Shown: positions 23,189-35,406 of the stretch, piece by piece
Numbering within the stretch: the stretch's first letter is position 1
Layout of the letters: each line of letters starts with the position of its first letter
Assembly: GCA_029959195.1 (NCBI GenBank)
Contig: CP114117.1
Location: forward strand, 2,852,001 to 2,916,000
From: Dictyophora rubrovolvata
Lineage: Eukaryota > Basidiomycota > Agaricomycetes > Phallales > Phallaceae
DNA length: 64,000 nt
Direction: 5' to 3'
Program-made: the position numbers and the translations under genes
Notes under the pieces: generated by a model
The model's database searches: none
Told to the model about the DNA's origin: nothing
Seen by the model: only the letters and a program-made list of their open reading frames with translations

Positions 23189-24996
23189 TTAGAGCATTAT
23201 GCCAGCAACTGGAATACCCATGCCACCTACGCCGGTATCACTACCTCCGCCAATATTACCAGGACCGCCCAATCCTAAGCCCATGTTCATGCCCATGCCC
23301 ATGCCCATACCCAGCATGTTTGTAGAAACATTACTAGTGGGGATACCATTCGGGATACCGTGTGGTCCTACAAGACCCCAACCAGTTTTCATGCCTCCAA
23401 TAGTTCCAGCATTCATGTTGAGGTTAAGGTTAATATTCCTGTTTCTATTTCCACTTCCGTTTCTGTTTGCATTGCCGTTCACGTTTCCGTTCGCTTGACG
23501 ACCAGGTATCATGGGTGAGGGCGTGCTGGCCATGGACGAGTTATCAGCCCCTACGCTGCGTGGGCTACTACTGCCTGCCGCATCATCGTCATGTGCTGAA
23601 GAAACAGAGGCTGTGGTGGACGGCGGTGTCCTTTGATTAAACCTATTGTAGCCATTCCCGTTGATGTGATTGTTGTTCATGAAGTTTTGGGGTATAACGC
23701 CCGGATATTGCTGTTGGTTATGAAGAGACGCATCCGGAAGACCATTGCCGCTCATTGAAAACGCAAACGGATTAGCTTGCGAATCCGCAGGACTGTGAGG
23801 GTTGGTATGAGAATGAGAGTGGGAAAACGAAGGGTGAGAAGAAGGGTGGGGATGGGCACTCCAGGTAGGCGCGGGCGCAGTGGCATTCGGACTCTGACCC
23901 TGATTAAGTCCAACACCCATTATCCCGAGAGGGCCGACGGATAAGGGATTCCCGCCATTCGCATTGGACATGCCCATCGACATCAGTCCTGTTCCCATGT
24001 TGATATTCCCAATTGTTTGCATCTGCGTCTGTTGTTGAAGCGCCTGAGCTTGAGCCTGTTGCATAGCCTGAGCGTATTGTATTTGCAAAGCAGCAGCAGC
24101 CTGCCACTGCGATTGTTGCGCTGAAGGCGAAGTGGTTATAGGCACGGAGATCGACCCATCGTTGTGAAGGTTATGACTAGGGGTGGATCCCCAGTCACCG
24201 TTGACGTCGTCGCTATCTTCAGGATCGTAATCGCCATCTGCTGGGGCGCCTTCGGCAAGGAGGTAAGCTCTCCGTTCTTCTTCTTCCACTATCTTCTCAT
24301 CGATGTTGGTAGATTCACTGACGAGAGCTAAGAATTCGGAAGAGCGTTGAGGTGGTTGTATAGGAGGAAGGTGAGGTAAGCCGGAGCCACCAGAAGCGCG
24401 AGCACGGGCGCGCCATTCGTTGATTTCACGGCGAAGGGCATGTGTCTGAATTAAGGAAGAAAAAAAAATTGAGAAAAGATAAGTTTGGAGATTTCGACTA
24501 GCACGGTACCTCTTCATCTAATGTACGGAGTTCCCTTCCTGCTAAGGCACGAGCACGGCGATGAGAATGGATCAAAGCGATAGATGAATTCACGATCGCG
24601 GATTTGGATGGGCGGCGTACGGTAGCTAGATTGGGAAGGAGGGCTGCCAAGTCCTAAAATACAGAAAAATGAGTTGCCGATGGCCACGAGGAAAGGGCGT
24701 AAAAGACATACCAAAAATCTACTATTCAAAGTTTCTCTACGTTGTCTTTCAACGGCATTATGGGTAGCCCTGCGTTCGGCGGTGTTCGCTCTACGACTTG
24801 CTTTACGTTTCGCTGGGGGATTGCCACTGCCATTGTTGTCGTTACTAGAATTGCCATTGGCCGAGTTGTTGTTCACAGTTGTCGAGTTGTTGTTGATGCT
24901 TGAAAGGCTGTTTGGCGGTGAAGTCGGGGATGGTATTGGGGAAACGGGGGTTTCAGGAGAGGGAGAGGGGCTGTTTACAGATACAGAGATAGTCAT
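23189..24996 (-). CDS. bHLH transcription factor, 561 aa
   Basis: Three exons (24996-24712, 24653-24510, 24445-23189) are joined at GTATGT...TTTTAG and GTACCG...TTCAG introns. All are in phase and together encode 561 residues. Residues 1-65 are Ser/Pro/Asn-rich. At about 75-95 lies a basic region ending in HNAVERQRRETLNSRF, whose His-Glu-Arg residues are those of class B factors that read CACGTG E-boxes. Helix 1 (LDLAALLPNL), a short loop (RRPSKS) and helix 2 (AIVNSSIALIHSHRRARAL) follow, and then a leucine/charged extension to about 150 that could be a coiled coil. The remaining 400 residues are disordered: Gln/Ala-rich near 260, repeated Asn/Gly/Met near the end, as in activation domains. 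It would act as a nuclear dimer. I cannot assign an orthologue. A short uORF and leader introns lie upstream. Confidence 0.85.
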
Positions 24997-27625
24997 AATT
25001 GCCGGTTACGCGAGTAATCTCAAGCGGATGCCGGGTTAAGAGGAGGAGGTTCGAGGCTGTAACTTGGAGATAACTTTCAGACGTGCGCGAGATAATTCTC
25101 AGCGAGCACTAAGTTAATTGCGGATTGGTAGAGGCCAGGGAAAGGGTCGCGAGTATCCAAGCGGGCTATATCGAGTGAAATTGAGAAAATGGTGAAGAAA
25201 AGAGAGAAAAGAGAGAAAAGAGTTGATAAGTTAAGATAAAAGTTAACAGACAAAACTTACACTTGATTTAGGAAGAAAAAGGGTCAGCATAGTGAATACA
25301 TAACTAATGAGAGAGAGAAAATTAGAACTTACTCCTTTAACGGCAGGGCTGGCGGGATGGGAAGGAGCAAGGGGAGCAAGGGGAAGGGAGGAGGAGATGA
25401 TGATGAGTGGAGAAAGGAAACGAGAGAGGGAAGCGATATAAGTTGATATTACGTAATAATAATCAGTTGGCCCTTTCCCCCTGGCACCACTGCTTATCAG
25501 TCATGTGATTTAATCTGACCCAGACGCTTAGCCATTTTTGGTCTTCTCATTTGTCCGAAGACCCGGGCCCGGCACAAGAATCAAAACAGACTAAACCCTC
25601 TACGCTTGTCCCTTTTCAGATCTCATTAATTGAAGGGGAATATCTCTTAGAATTAGAATTCAATGCATCGGTTTAGTTGTTCAGCTCAGCTTCAATCCGG
25701 AGTAACCCCCCTTTGGTGGCAACCATTGCCAATTCATCGGTCTTTGCTTCCTTCCGGTTCAATGCACAACTGGTTTACGAAGAGTGATTTCTCCAAACGT
25801 CGAATCATGCCCTGCAGCTGCAGGCCTTGAGTAGCCCTATGTAGGCCAGTCGTTTAAGAAGATCATTCTAATCCTGCAGCTGATCCCTCAATTTAAGTTG
25901 CTGTACGTTTTTTTTTTGAGGATAATGAAACTCAGGTTTGCATGACATCCTAAAACAGCGTTCTGTATTTCGTTTGCCTTAACTCCTATCAGGAAGCTAT
26001 GTCAACGCTACTATGAAATGGCTGGTGGGATTAATTATTATATGGTATGTATAAATACATACATGGACTTCCCTGTCAATGACGCCGTAGGGCAACGCTG
26101 ATTCACAGGGTCATCAAACTTTGCAAAGGAAATGAAGATAACAGAGTACATATGTATACTAATGGGCGGGAATAAACACAAAAAATCAGACAGACTCAGC
26201 ACTACTGAACTTATTCACACTATCTGTAATTAGCTTCTCCTCAAATTAAACGATGTTTCGTCGGAAACCGGGTAGACCTTAGCGCTATCTCTAAATCCCG
26301 AATGCAACGTTTCACCGCTAGCTTTGTCATATATCATATATGATCGTTCAAGCCGAGTATTATGGCCCTTTCCCTCCGTAACCCGGAGTATGAGGTCCGT
26401 CGCCGCTAGGGCTCAAAAGCATTGCAAAGGGCGCAATCCCGACTTCGAGACCACTGAGGCCCTGAATTCATCGCGTCGCCCAGTTCTTTCTATCATTGAT
26501 AAAATGAAGTCCTTTTGCTGTACATAGTTTCCAGCGAAGTCGGAAACCCTGAACCGGTATCGGCTGATCTTACTCCATTCTTCATACATAACCCTTTCAA
26601 AGCTCACCTCCTAATACCTCGCGAATGTTCACTCTCAGACTGATCAACTGAGGTTTTAGGGCCGTTGTGGGGTGGAAACCCGAACTTGATATTGATAGAT
26701 TGACTTGACTTGCAATCAAAAAAGATCGGACGTTCCCGGTGGCACAATTTGGTACAGAGTATACATATGTATATACACACATACTCAATGAAGGTTAATT
26801 AGGAGTAGTTGTCTACCAAAGTCCAAACACGTACCAGTCTAATAGCCGATCACGTCAAAAAAGATTTCCAATCAGAATTATGTCTATATGATCACTCAAG
26901 GTTTCATAGGGTTTCATCAGTTCTCCTGTGGACAGGCGGCCGTTCGGACTAGGTGATTCTCACGGCGTCGACGCTTTGGAGCTTTACTATTACCTACTAT
27001 TACATGTTTATCTGCTTTCATATGCAACTCTAACTACTTGGAACAATATCAAAATTCAGGTTCCAAAATATAAATATATACTTTTTATCCAATATTTTTA
27101 GAACAGAGAAACTGTCTCGGTCTATCGACTGTCCAACCCGAAGCTGGAACGGCAACGTCCAGACACTACATATCATGTTCTTCATCTTCCCGAGAAGCGG
27201 TGAAGGGAAGGTGATTATGTATACCTTCTAGGACAATCCAGAACAAACCAGGTTCAACTTTCAACCCATCTTCTGAAAAGCTACTTGTGATTAGCCGTCG
27301 TTAGCGACGTCATGTTTATGTTGACTCGGACTACTTTAACAAGTTTAATATTTTCCAGGACCAGGACCATCAGGACCAAGTTGTGTTTTTATTCATCGTT
27401 AAAGTAATAACTATTCCCGTAGTTACACAACCGAACTCGGCTCAGTTTTTCGGATAAACTCGAGGTCCTGTCTACCTGTGGCTGATGAATTGACTTGAGA
27501 TTTTCCGGCAAAAACTCATCCTTCCAAATAAATGCATTTAATGAAAGACATAATTTTCTCCAATTACGAAATCCTCTGTTACCAATACGCATTCCAATGG
27601 TGCCACGTAAACTTGAACCGTTTGG
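24997..27625. other. bHLH gene leader and intergenic region
   Basis: On the minus strand, splice-like sites (CATTAG acceptor near 25306, GTAAGT donor near 25258) outline a small non-coding leader exon that carries a five-codon uORF at 25284-25301. Pyrimidine-rich sequence on the minus strand from about 25330 to 25440 would fit the transcription start area. From 25.5 to 27.6 kb I see no gene. Confidence 0.4.
25284..25301 (-). promoter_or_regulatory. Candidate uORF in the bHLH leader
   Basis: ATG-TAT-TCA-CTA-TGC-TGA lies on the minus strand inside the apparent leader exon upstream of the bHLH start at 24996. If that exon is in the mRNA, the uORF could damp translation. This rests on inferred splicing. 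Confidence 0.3.
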
Positions 27626-27811
27626 CTATGTTTGGTGGTTTTGATTGACAGCCAGCGTTGTCCAAACAAACACCAGCCTTCTTTCTTCGGGAGAGTGCGA
27701 AGCATGATCATAGGGAACAAGGAGGCCGAGTATGTAGGCAGTAATGGTAGTTATCTCCACAATCGGTAAACCCATAAGTACCATAGACAAGGCTACGCGG
27801 GCAATCTCAAA
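27626..27811 (-). other. Possible relic of a small membrane protein gene
   Basis: After a splice-like ACACAG on the minus strand, an open stretch encodes a coherent hydrophobic helix (ALSMVLMGLPIVEITTITA) followed by a charged segment and then a stop. An upstream ATG exon at about 27903-27875 does not join it in frame. The amino-acid character is better than random, but no family is recognised and no complete gene can be built. Treat it as a weak candidate or decayed exon. Confidence 0.25.
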
Positions 27812-29027
27812 CTGTGTAAAAAAACATAGATATGCTTCTCCAATGATTCTCCATTCGTATCGATATTGCTAGACCTTCGACAGGCGTCATAGAATAGAAT
27901 CATCACATCTATCAGATACGGTCAAGCGCGGTCTCTCTGTTGCGGCATGTTGGTTTTTCAGGGAGTAGAGATTTTAGGGAGGCAACCAGGTGCTTCATGA
28001 CCTTGTTAAGACAGCGTTACATGCAGTACATTCTTACTATCGCTATTTGGTGTGTCATGCATACATGTGGATGACAAGGCCCCGCGTGTTTTTCTATTGC
28101 AGAAAAGAGATTTTCTTTCGAAGATTTTCCTGAATTGGTCGCATGACCTTCGCTGGACGGTAGTTGATATGTAGTAACTCCTTTTTCTTTTTTTGTCTGT
28201 TTTCATGTGTTAAAAACAAGGTGATTATCCTCATGAATGTACTGAAATTTAGTTATCGCATTTATAAAACGAAGGGGAAAGGGAAGATAAATCTCTGATA
28301 AACGTCCGTTGAGACATTGCCGTTGTCGACGTGTCACCTCAGTAGCTATGGTTGTGCTCCACACCGCGGATTATGGAGAAAGGTGAAAAAAAGATATGCG
28401 GCCGGCAGTGTCAACTGAGCCGGCACCCAAATCATTGGTTTTTAATTTGGTTGCTCTGGGGTCTTGTCAGGAACGCACGGGAACCCCTAGCCAATTGGCC
28501 AAAATAGACGGCTCTAAGCCGGCGCAAAATACGTCATGGCCGTATTTTTAGTTGACAATTTCAAAAAGTCTCTTTCCCTAATCACAATCGGCCATAAATC
28601 TACTTAATCACGGTGCGTGAAAAGAAGAAGAAGAAAGAACTGTAAAATAATCATTGAGTTTAAACCTGTTTGAAATCTGTATGCGTTATCACGGACTGTG
28701 TATCATGTCTGGAAGCTCAAAAAATGTTAATGTAACTCGTAGTCATCTGCCAATGTATACCAAGACTTACAATTCACTTCCACTCACCAAGAGAACTCCA
28801 AGAAAAAGAAAGGGATTCCATACAGATACCAAATGGGAACAAAGGAGCTATGCGACTATTCATTAAATTGGATATCTAAGTTTTTCTATTCAAACGGCGA
28901 GATAGAGGCATCCCAAATAGGATGACTTACGGTTCACGTGATGCTATTACACCTAGAACAAACACCCCTCTCTCTTGTTCCGCTCTTGATACGGTCAGTC
29001 CTGAAATAAATTTCTGTTTTTCACATG
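27812..29027. other. Intergenic region downstream of MCCB
   Basis: No supported gene. CACGTG occurs at 28935-28940, about 90 bases beyond the MCCB stop codon. A 70-codon plus-strand frame at 28654-28866 has no family character. Confidence 0.4.
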
Positions 29028-31449
29028 TTACATCCTAAATACACCCATTCCTCTATCATCACCGTCCCAGCTCTGGCCACGTCGACCGAGACCCTGTCCC
29101 CCACGGACTTGCAAAGATTTGTATGATACAGCTAAGCCTAAACCGAGTGTATCACGCGTCTCAGCAGGCAATATGATACCGTCGTCCCATAATCGAGCGG
29201 TTGCGTAGTAAGCCGTCGACTGCTCTTCTATCTCCTCCTTGAGCGCTGAATGCTGTGCCGGATCTCTGGAAACATCAAAATCAAAACAAAGCTCATTTTT
29301 CCCTTCGTTGAGTATACCTTGACACGCTCGTCATCACCTGAGACAGTTGTCCTGAGCCCATCACTGAGACTTTAGCGTTCTACATGATTGCGTTTCAGAA
29401 ACACAAGGTCAGCTATTAATGATATACTCGTGAAACATACAGGCCACATCCACAGGAAACGAGGTTGATACTGATAGTATCTTAGAGACTGATCGTTGAT
29501 GGTAAAGAAGAACTCACAGCACGACCGCACATTCCTGTTGAGAGCAAAATTCACTCACAAGCCAATTTAGAAGATTTGAAATGATATATACCATAATTTC
29601 CGGCTCCGAAACTCCCACCAACAATAACTGTCAACTTGGGAACATTGGCACAAGCCACAGCTCGGACCATTTTTGCACCGTCCTTGGCGATACCACCACG
29701 TTCGGCTTTGGATCCTACCATGTACCCTACAAACAAGCAACCACAAATCAGCCACAAACAACAACGGTGATAAAATTTTGTTATGCAAACCTGTGACATT
29801 TACCAAAAATAGCAAAGGAATTCCTCGTTGCGAGCAAAGCTCAATAAAATGAGTTGCTTTCAAAGCCGATGGGGAAAATAGAATCCCGTTATTCCCGATT
29901 ATGCCGACTGGAAAACCATGAATGCGTGCAAACCCCTACCAAGAATGTTTGTGAAGAGCTATAGAATGGTTCGAGTGATTAATTTACGGTAACAATTGTT
30001 GTCCCATAATCGGGTTTGAATTCCCTAAATTTGCTTCCATCAACAATTCTAGCTATGACTTCGCGCATATCGAATGCTTGTCGGATATCAGTTCCTACAA
30101 TTCCATGTAAATCTGAGGCGGGATAAATTGGTTCTTCAGATCTATGAGGTGCCTTTCATTTGGCAAAGAGATCGGGCGCTTGTCCTACAAGAGCAAAAAA
30201 GGAACAAAACCCACTTCAGTTGGTATACTCCCCGCGCGCTCCAAATCTCCAACGCATTCTCGTGCAATAGAAATAGCTTCATCATCATCTCCTGCGAGAT
30301 GATCTGTAACACCACTTTCAGAGCTATGCATCATTCCGCCGCCTAATGTTTCTTCGTCGACTTGCTCGCCAGTTGCTGCTCGCACAAGCGGTGGACCTGC
30401 CAAAAATATACGACCTTGGTTTGCAACTATAATGTTTTCATCAGCCATGGCCGGGACATATGCTCCACCTGAAGGAAAGTTATAGGGTGAATTAAGGCTC
30501 AAAAGGACAGAGCTAACCAGCCACGCTTATTCCATGTACAACGGCAATCTGGGGAATGCCGAGGGCGGACATTTGAGCCTGCAGAAAAGGGCGTTGATCA
30601 CAATGGATAGTGTTAATCATGGCATTCAACGTGCCATATTATAAAATATCCGACCAAAGTGATCCCGATCAGGGAAGACCTATACATGGAGATCAGGGGA
30701 GGGAGCTCTTTGTTTTTGATATAATGTACATTCGCTTGGTTAGGCAATGAAGCTCCTCCAGATTCCACTGAACGAAATTGAGAATGTAACACAGGACCAA
30801 CACAAAAAAAAAATATGACTTACCTAGATAAACACATGGCAAACCATTCTCTCTAGCAATTTCCTGTGCGCGAAGATGTTTCTTTACCTAACATCGGTTG
30901 TATATTAACCATATGGGTTCTATAAAATAACCGTACTTACTGTTAATGGATAATAGCTGCCGCCTTTTACAGTAGCATCATTGACAACTATGACGCATTG
31001 CTGTCCAGACACTTGGCCAATGCCTGTGATGATACCGGCCCCGGGTACATCATCTGGGCTATAGACACCGTACGCAGCCAAAGGAGATAGCTCTAAAAAT
31101 GGACTGGTAGGATCAAGTAGTCGTGCTAAGCTACAAAGAATCAGTCATAAGCTACATAATGTGCACCCACGGGAAGGGAAACACTTCACCGTTCTCTGGG
31201 TAATAATTTTCCTTGCTCTTTCATCTTCGCTCGCGCTCTCTCACTACCACCACATCGAGATACAACTAGCTTGTCTTTCAGATGTTCGACTAGCTCGTCC
31301 ATATTTTTGGCCTTTTCTTGGAAATCAGGTGAAATGGAGGAAACGAGAGAAGGAAGAACGGATGCGTGGTACTTCCGTTTAGGCCAACTAACTAATGACG
31401 ATGATTTTGGAAATCCTCTCCACAACGATGTAGAGGGTACCAGACGCAT
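29028..31449 (-). CDS. MCCB: Methylcrotonyl-CoA carboxylase beta subunit, mitochondrial
   Basis: This is the carboxyltransferase subunit of 3-methylcrotonyl-CoA carboxylase, which carries CO2 from biotin to 3-methylcrotonyl-CoA in mitochondrial leucine breakdown. It is read through about nine short introns. The N-terminus ([17 protein letters not shown], basic, no acidic residues) is a typical import signal. The carboxyltransferase domain follows: [44 protein letters not shown], then the second half [38 protein letters not shown] and [19 protein letters not shown], ending in GVFRM like the animal enzymes. The last internal exons could be followed in phase at each junction checked. Start is the ATG at 31449, stop at 29028. 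The biotin-carrying alpha subunit is not in this window. It shares a 322-bp divergent promoter with the RNase H1 gene. Confidence 0.93.
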
Positions 31450-31771
31450 CGAGTATTTCTGAACTCAACGAAGAACCTCCGTTGAAGACGGTGACAACTG
31501 AATCAGTACTAAAACCTTGGGCGCTTTCGGATCATTTTCATCATCACGTGATTTTTACAATTAAACGACAAGTCACGGGGCCAGAGTTTGCGGCATTGAC
31601 CGCGGCTGCTACCAGTTGAATAAATTTTTTCTCGTTCGACGTGTTGGGTTCGCGACTGTGTTTCCTGGACGCGATATACGCGAGAAAAAGGCCAGCCTTC
31701 AAAAGGAAAGGTTTGAATCAGCCTGCGTTTATCGGCGACTTGGAGGAAATCATAAGTTAGAACTCGTAACG
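31450..31771. promoter_or_regulatory. Divergent promoter region, MCCB and RNase H1
   Basis: 322 bases between the two divergent start codons. A palindromic ATCACGTGAT with a central CACGTG E-box lies at 31545-31550, about 100 bases from the MCCB ATG. No TATA box is evident for either gene. An in-frame open stretch upstream of the RNase H1 ATG (from 31616) has no ATG. Confidence 0.5.
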
Positions 31772-32810
31772 ATGCCTAAAGTTGAAAGGAAGGTTTTTTA
31801 CGCTGTTCATATTGGTCGACAACCAGGCGTATACGAACATTGGTGATCAACTTTCTCTGTTGGTTGGAACTGATTAATTTTGATGTTTCGCTATAGGAAA
31901 GACTGCAACGAGCAAGTAAAAGGGTTTTCAAGATGTTGCTTTAAGAAATTTCGTAGTGTGACAAAAGCCAAGGCATTTGTCAAACACGGACCTGGTCCGT
32001 GTCTTGTAAAATCTATACCGGGGTCCGGGGATCCGAGTGAACCGTCTTCCCAGCCTTCTTCGTTACAGAAGAAGAAAAATCCCGAGAGAGAACGAAGAAC
32101 AAAAGCCCATGCCGATGCTACCCAGCCGGGAGAAGAGGACTGGGATGTTATTTATACTGATGGCGCGTGCCAGGAAAATGGCAAAGATCAAGCTATTGCG
32201 GGGATCGGAGTCTGGCATGGCCAGAATGACCCGAGGTAATCTACTTTGACTCAAAGCTGTCTCCGCTGATATTTTTATTGTTACTAGAAATATATCTGAA
32301 CGCTGCCCGGGAGGGCAGACCAATAATCGTGCTGAACTTATCGTAAGTTTTAGTTTCGTCATCACGCCTTCTAAGCAATCAACTGTTACTTTCAGGCCCT
32401 AATACGAGCTTTGGAAACCCACCCGGTTTCACCCAAATCCTTATTACTCAAAACTGATTCGACGTATTCAATTTCATGTGTGTGTTTCATCTTTCGTCAG
32501 TATGTATCTAAAAGTAGATTTACAAATTTGAGGCATAAGCAAATGGTTGCTTAATTGGCAGAGAAACGGCTGGACCACATCCTGCGGTGCCCCAGTTAAA
32601 AACAAAGAACTTATTGTCTATCTGTCCAAATTACTTGATCAACGAGGTCTTAATAGACAGCCTGTACGACTTGTTCACGTACGTGGACATCGAGGAGTGG
32701 CTGGAAACGAGGGTGCCGACAAGCTTGCCCGTCAAGGCAAATACCTGCCTCATTACGAAAGACGGTTTGAATGTGAAGTGGAAGGGAACAGCAAGTTTTC
32801 TAATCTATAG
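31772..32810 (+). CDS. Ribonuclease H1 (hybrid-binding domain + RNase H), 274 aa
   Basis: Cuts the RNA strand of RNA-DNA hybrids. Five exons (31772-31842, 31897-32235, 32288-32342, 32396-32477, 32533-32810) total 825 bases, or 274 residues. Residues 6-53 are the N-terminal hybrid-binding domain (FYAVHIGRQPGVYEHW, then CFKKFRSVTKAKAFV), which marks RNase H1 rather than H2. A Lys/Glu/Ser-rich linker of about 50 residues follows. The catalytic domain has Asp112 (IYTDGA), Glu153 (NNRAEL), Asp176 (LKTDSTYS), His235 (VRGHRG) and Asp245 (NEGADKLA), the full metal-binding set. The fourth intron (GTGTGT donor, TTTGAG acceptor) was chosen because it restores the conserved SISCISKW block. No targeting signal is visible from this ATG, so nuclear or cytosolic location is likely. 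Confidence 0.92.
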
Positions 32811-33368
32811 TATAGTATAAAATAATAATCATCTAAAGGATTACTAAATATAATTAATTAATTTCACTTGAGGATTGTTGGCCAGCGAAGAATGGAAAGT
32901 TATATGTAGTTTAGGTAGTAAGCGTCACATACCATGTGCATACACGTCGCAAAAATTTGGATGGTTACTCCTCGAGCGTTGCGCTCGTAAAAGAGCTCAG
33001 AAGGGACAATTTCAATAATCTGGTACAGAGGATTCGCTGGAAGTCCAATGCATAGAGGATCATTTAGGCTGCCTAAGTATTGCCCTGATGGTTGTTGCGG
33101 CTGGAGGTAAAACAATTACTTCTCAAACCCAAGTGGCCAAGGAGGACTTGTGACTTATCTTCGAGTCCTTTGACAACAAGCTCATGAACAAGTTCAGATA
33201 ATTGAAGGTTTAAGAAACCTTCTACATCGCAAAAGTTTGATAAATTGTGAATGGAGCGTTTGTGTGAAGCGAATCGGGTTTGTGGTTACAGGTTTCAATT
33301 GCGAGAGTGTGACACCAGTCGTCGCGCGACAGTAATCAATACACTTCTATTCTCTACTCCTGCCCGTC
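32811..33368. other. Intergenic region with unassigned minus-strand open segments
   Basis: On the minus strand, 33240-33130 reads as a plausible exon (CDVEGFLNLQLSELVHELVV...) and 33110-32938 as another (GQYLGSLNDPLCIGLPANPL...), ending at an ATG followed by GTATGT. I could not join them in frame or name a family. It may be a small gene, a decayed fragment or chance. Confidence 0.3.
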
Positions 33369-34674
33369 ATGCCCAAAGCGATCCCGTCAACTCTCAACTG
33401 CTACTTTGGAATAATAAAACCAAGCGGACCAGGTAAATGCTATGTATCCAACCTTAACCAACTTAACACTTTCAGTGGCGTGTAGCTTCCATGTCCGTCG
33501 TAAACAATTTAAAGCCGCTTCTCTCATCCTCGGCTCTTTTCCGTTCACAAGATCAACTTGATCAGCTCAAATCCAAAGCACACCCAAAGCGTCCAAATCG
33601 CCCGAAGGATAAAAAAGCGTTGAAGCACATGTTGAAAATCGGGACTGGCGGGACTTTGGATCCTTTGGCTGACGGCGTCTTGGGTGAAGAATGGTTTCTT
33701 TGATTCATCAATTTCTTTTTCCATGTGCCATTTTTGAATGCGTTTCATTTAGTTCTTGGAATTGGAAATGGGACCAAACAAATGTCAAAATTTTTGGATT
33801 GCGTGAAGGTGCGTTTATTCATTTTTATAGTTTACTTTGACATTCCACAGCTTGCTCAAGCTATTATAGGAATATCAGACGACGTGTCTTCTTGGGTGTG
33901 AGACTGACACCTATGATAGTCAAGGTATACGTGTCAGAGAAACACCGTGGAGCCATGTAACAAAAGAGAAAGTTGAAGAGGTTCTTGATAAATTCCGGGG
34001 GGAAATACTGCAAACACCGCCGATGTATGTATTATTTGCATATCTGGACCTGACTGGGGGTTTACTTTTACAGATTTTCAGCTTTGAAAATGAACGGAAG
34101 GCCGTTGTACGAATATGCAAGAGAAGGAATACCATTACCCGAACCAATTCCTGTTCGAAAAGTAACCGTCCATTCGCTTGAAGTTGTGGACTGGTTAGAA
34201 GGACATTCTCACACATACCAATGGCCAGAAAAAGTCATGAGCGCAACTGCCAAAGAAAAGCTAAAGAAAGCCGTTGCCGGTATTGCTGAGGATGCGGCCT
34301 CTTTGGACGATAAGTACGATCCGGAGCTTTCAACGGATCAAGATAAAAACCAAAATGACGGACCCCGGCCTCCTGCGTTTGTTTTGAAAATGCGAGTGTC
34401 CGGTGGGACGTACGTTCGTTCTATTGCTCATGATATTGGGCATGCCGTCGAATCGGCTGCCCATGTTGTCACCCTGACGCGACTTCGTCAAGGAGAATTC
34501 ACAGTGTCGTCTGAAAACGACGGGGACAGGAAGTGTGTTCCCTGGGAAATATTCGAAGAAGCGTTAAGAGAAAACGAAAATTTAGATGAAAATGTCGAGA
34601 AGGATGAGCGTGGATATAAAAAATGGGAGAGAGAGGTGTTGGATAAGTTAGTGTTGTACGAGTCTTCGCAATGA
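33369..34674 (+). CDS. TruB/Pus4-type tRNA pseudouridine synthase, 357 aa
   Basis: Converts U55 in the T-loop of tRNAs to pseudouridine; the yeast orthologue is Pus4 (nuclear and mitochondrial). Five exons (33369-33432, 33486-33683, 33753-33808, 33870-34024, 34074-34674) total 1074 bases, or 357 residues. The N-terminal strand is FGIIKPSGPASMSV. The catalytic loop is GTGGTLDPLADGVLVLGIG with the nucleophile near Asp80. Later motifs are the LLGCETDTYDSQG strand, ILQTPPIFSALKMNGRPLYE, and VRVSGGTYVRSIAHDIG-like FVLKMRVSGGTYVRSI with the conserved Tyr/Arg. The second exon uses the GTGTAG acceptor rather than the nearer TTCAG, because only that one keeps frame. The insert of about 60 residues between the two halves is acidic and variable in this family. 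The C-terminal tail is charged. Confidence 0.92.
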
Positions 34675-35406
34675 TAGCATTCCAATTTGTTCAAAACGAG
34701 TGCTATTGGGGTTTACTCTTGGCCTCCCCCCAAGTTTGCTGTAAACCATCGGGTGGATTATTTCTTATTTGTAGAACTTGAATGGCTGTCGCGAAGTAGT
34801 ATAAAGGCACGTGTCCCAAGACGTGCCCAACAACTTAAGGCGCACACCCGAACTTCGGAAGTTCGTGACCCTAATTCTTCGAGGGATCCCCTAGCAGCGT
34901 ATCTCACTGATGGAAGGCTGTTGATTTATTACTGAATGAGTAACTTGTTCGATGTGGATTAAAACTTCAAGGAAGGACCTAAGACTACTGTCTTTAAAAT
35001 CTCTGGTTCGTCCGAGTCGGTCCGACGCGTCGAGCTCAGATCTTGACAGGAAACAAATCACTAGTATGAATCATTTATTCCAGACATTATGAGGAGAAAA
35101 ATCTCTTCTTAATGGGCAGATGTCGAATAGGGAATTGCTGTTATTTTCTTGGAATAAAATTTCCTAGAATTAAATGCTGCAAAGGCAGTCCGCATTCTCG
35201 CTGCAGCTACTGTTTCTACACTGACGTCATCCTGGAGAGTCAAGCGCTACGCGCTCGATGCCGGCTTGATGAATTAGACGCCCAGGTTAGTTGTCCGGTA
35301 CTCTCCGGATCCGTCTCGGTATCCCGTTTCGTTTTTTTTTCCTCTTCACTGTGTCGTGTCTGGCCAAGTCGTCGTTTGTGCTTGGGTCGTTTATACCATA
35401 GACTCT
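34675..35406. other. Intergenic region before NAA25
   Basis: About 730 bases between two same-strand genes. I see no gene; several short frames lack family character. It should hold the terminator of the pseudouridine synthase gene and the NAA25 promoter. Confidence 0.45.

Noticed and set aside
23460-23500. Short alternating repeats resembling a tandem array
   Set aside because: They are the Asn/Gly-coding low-complexity repeats of the bHLH tail, not a CRISPR or satellite.
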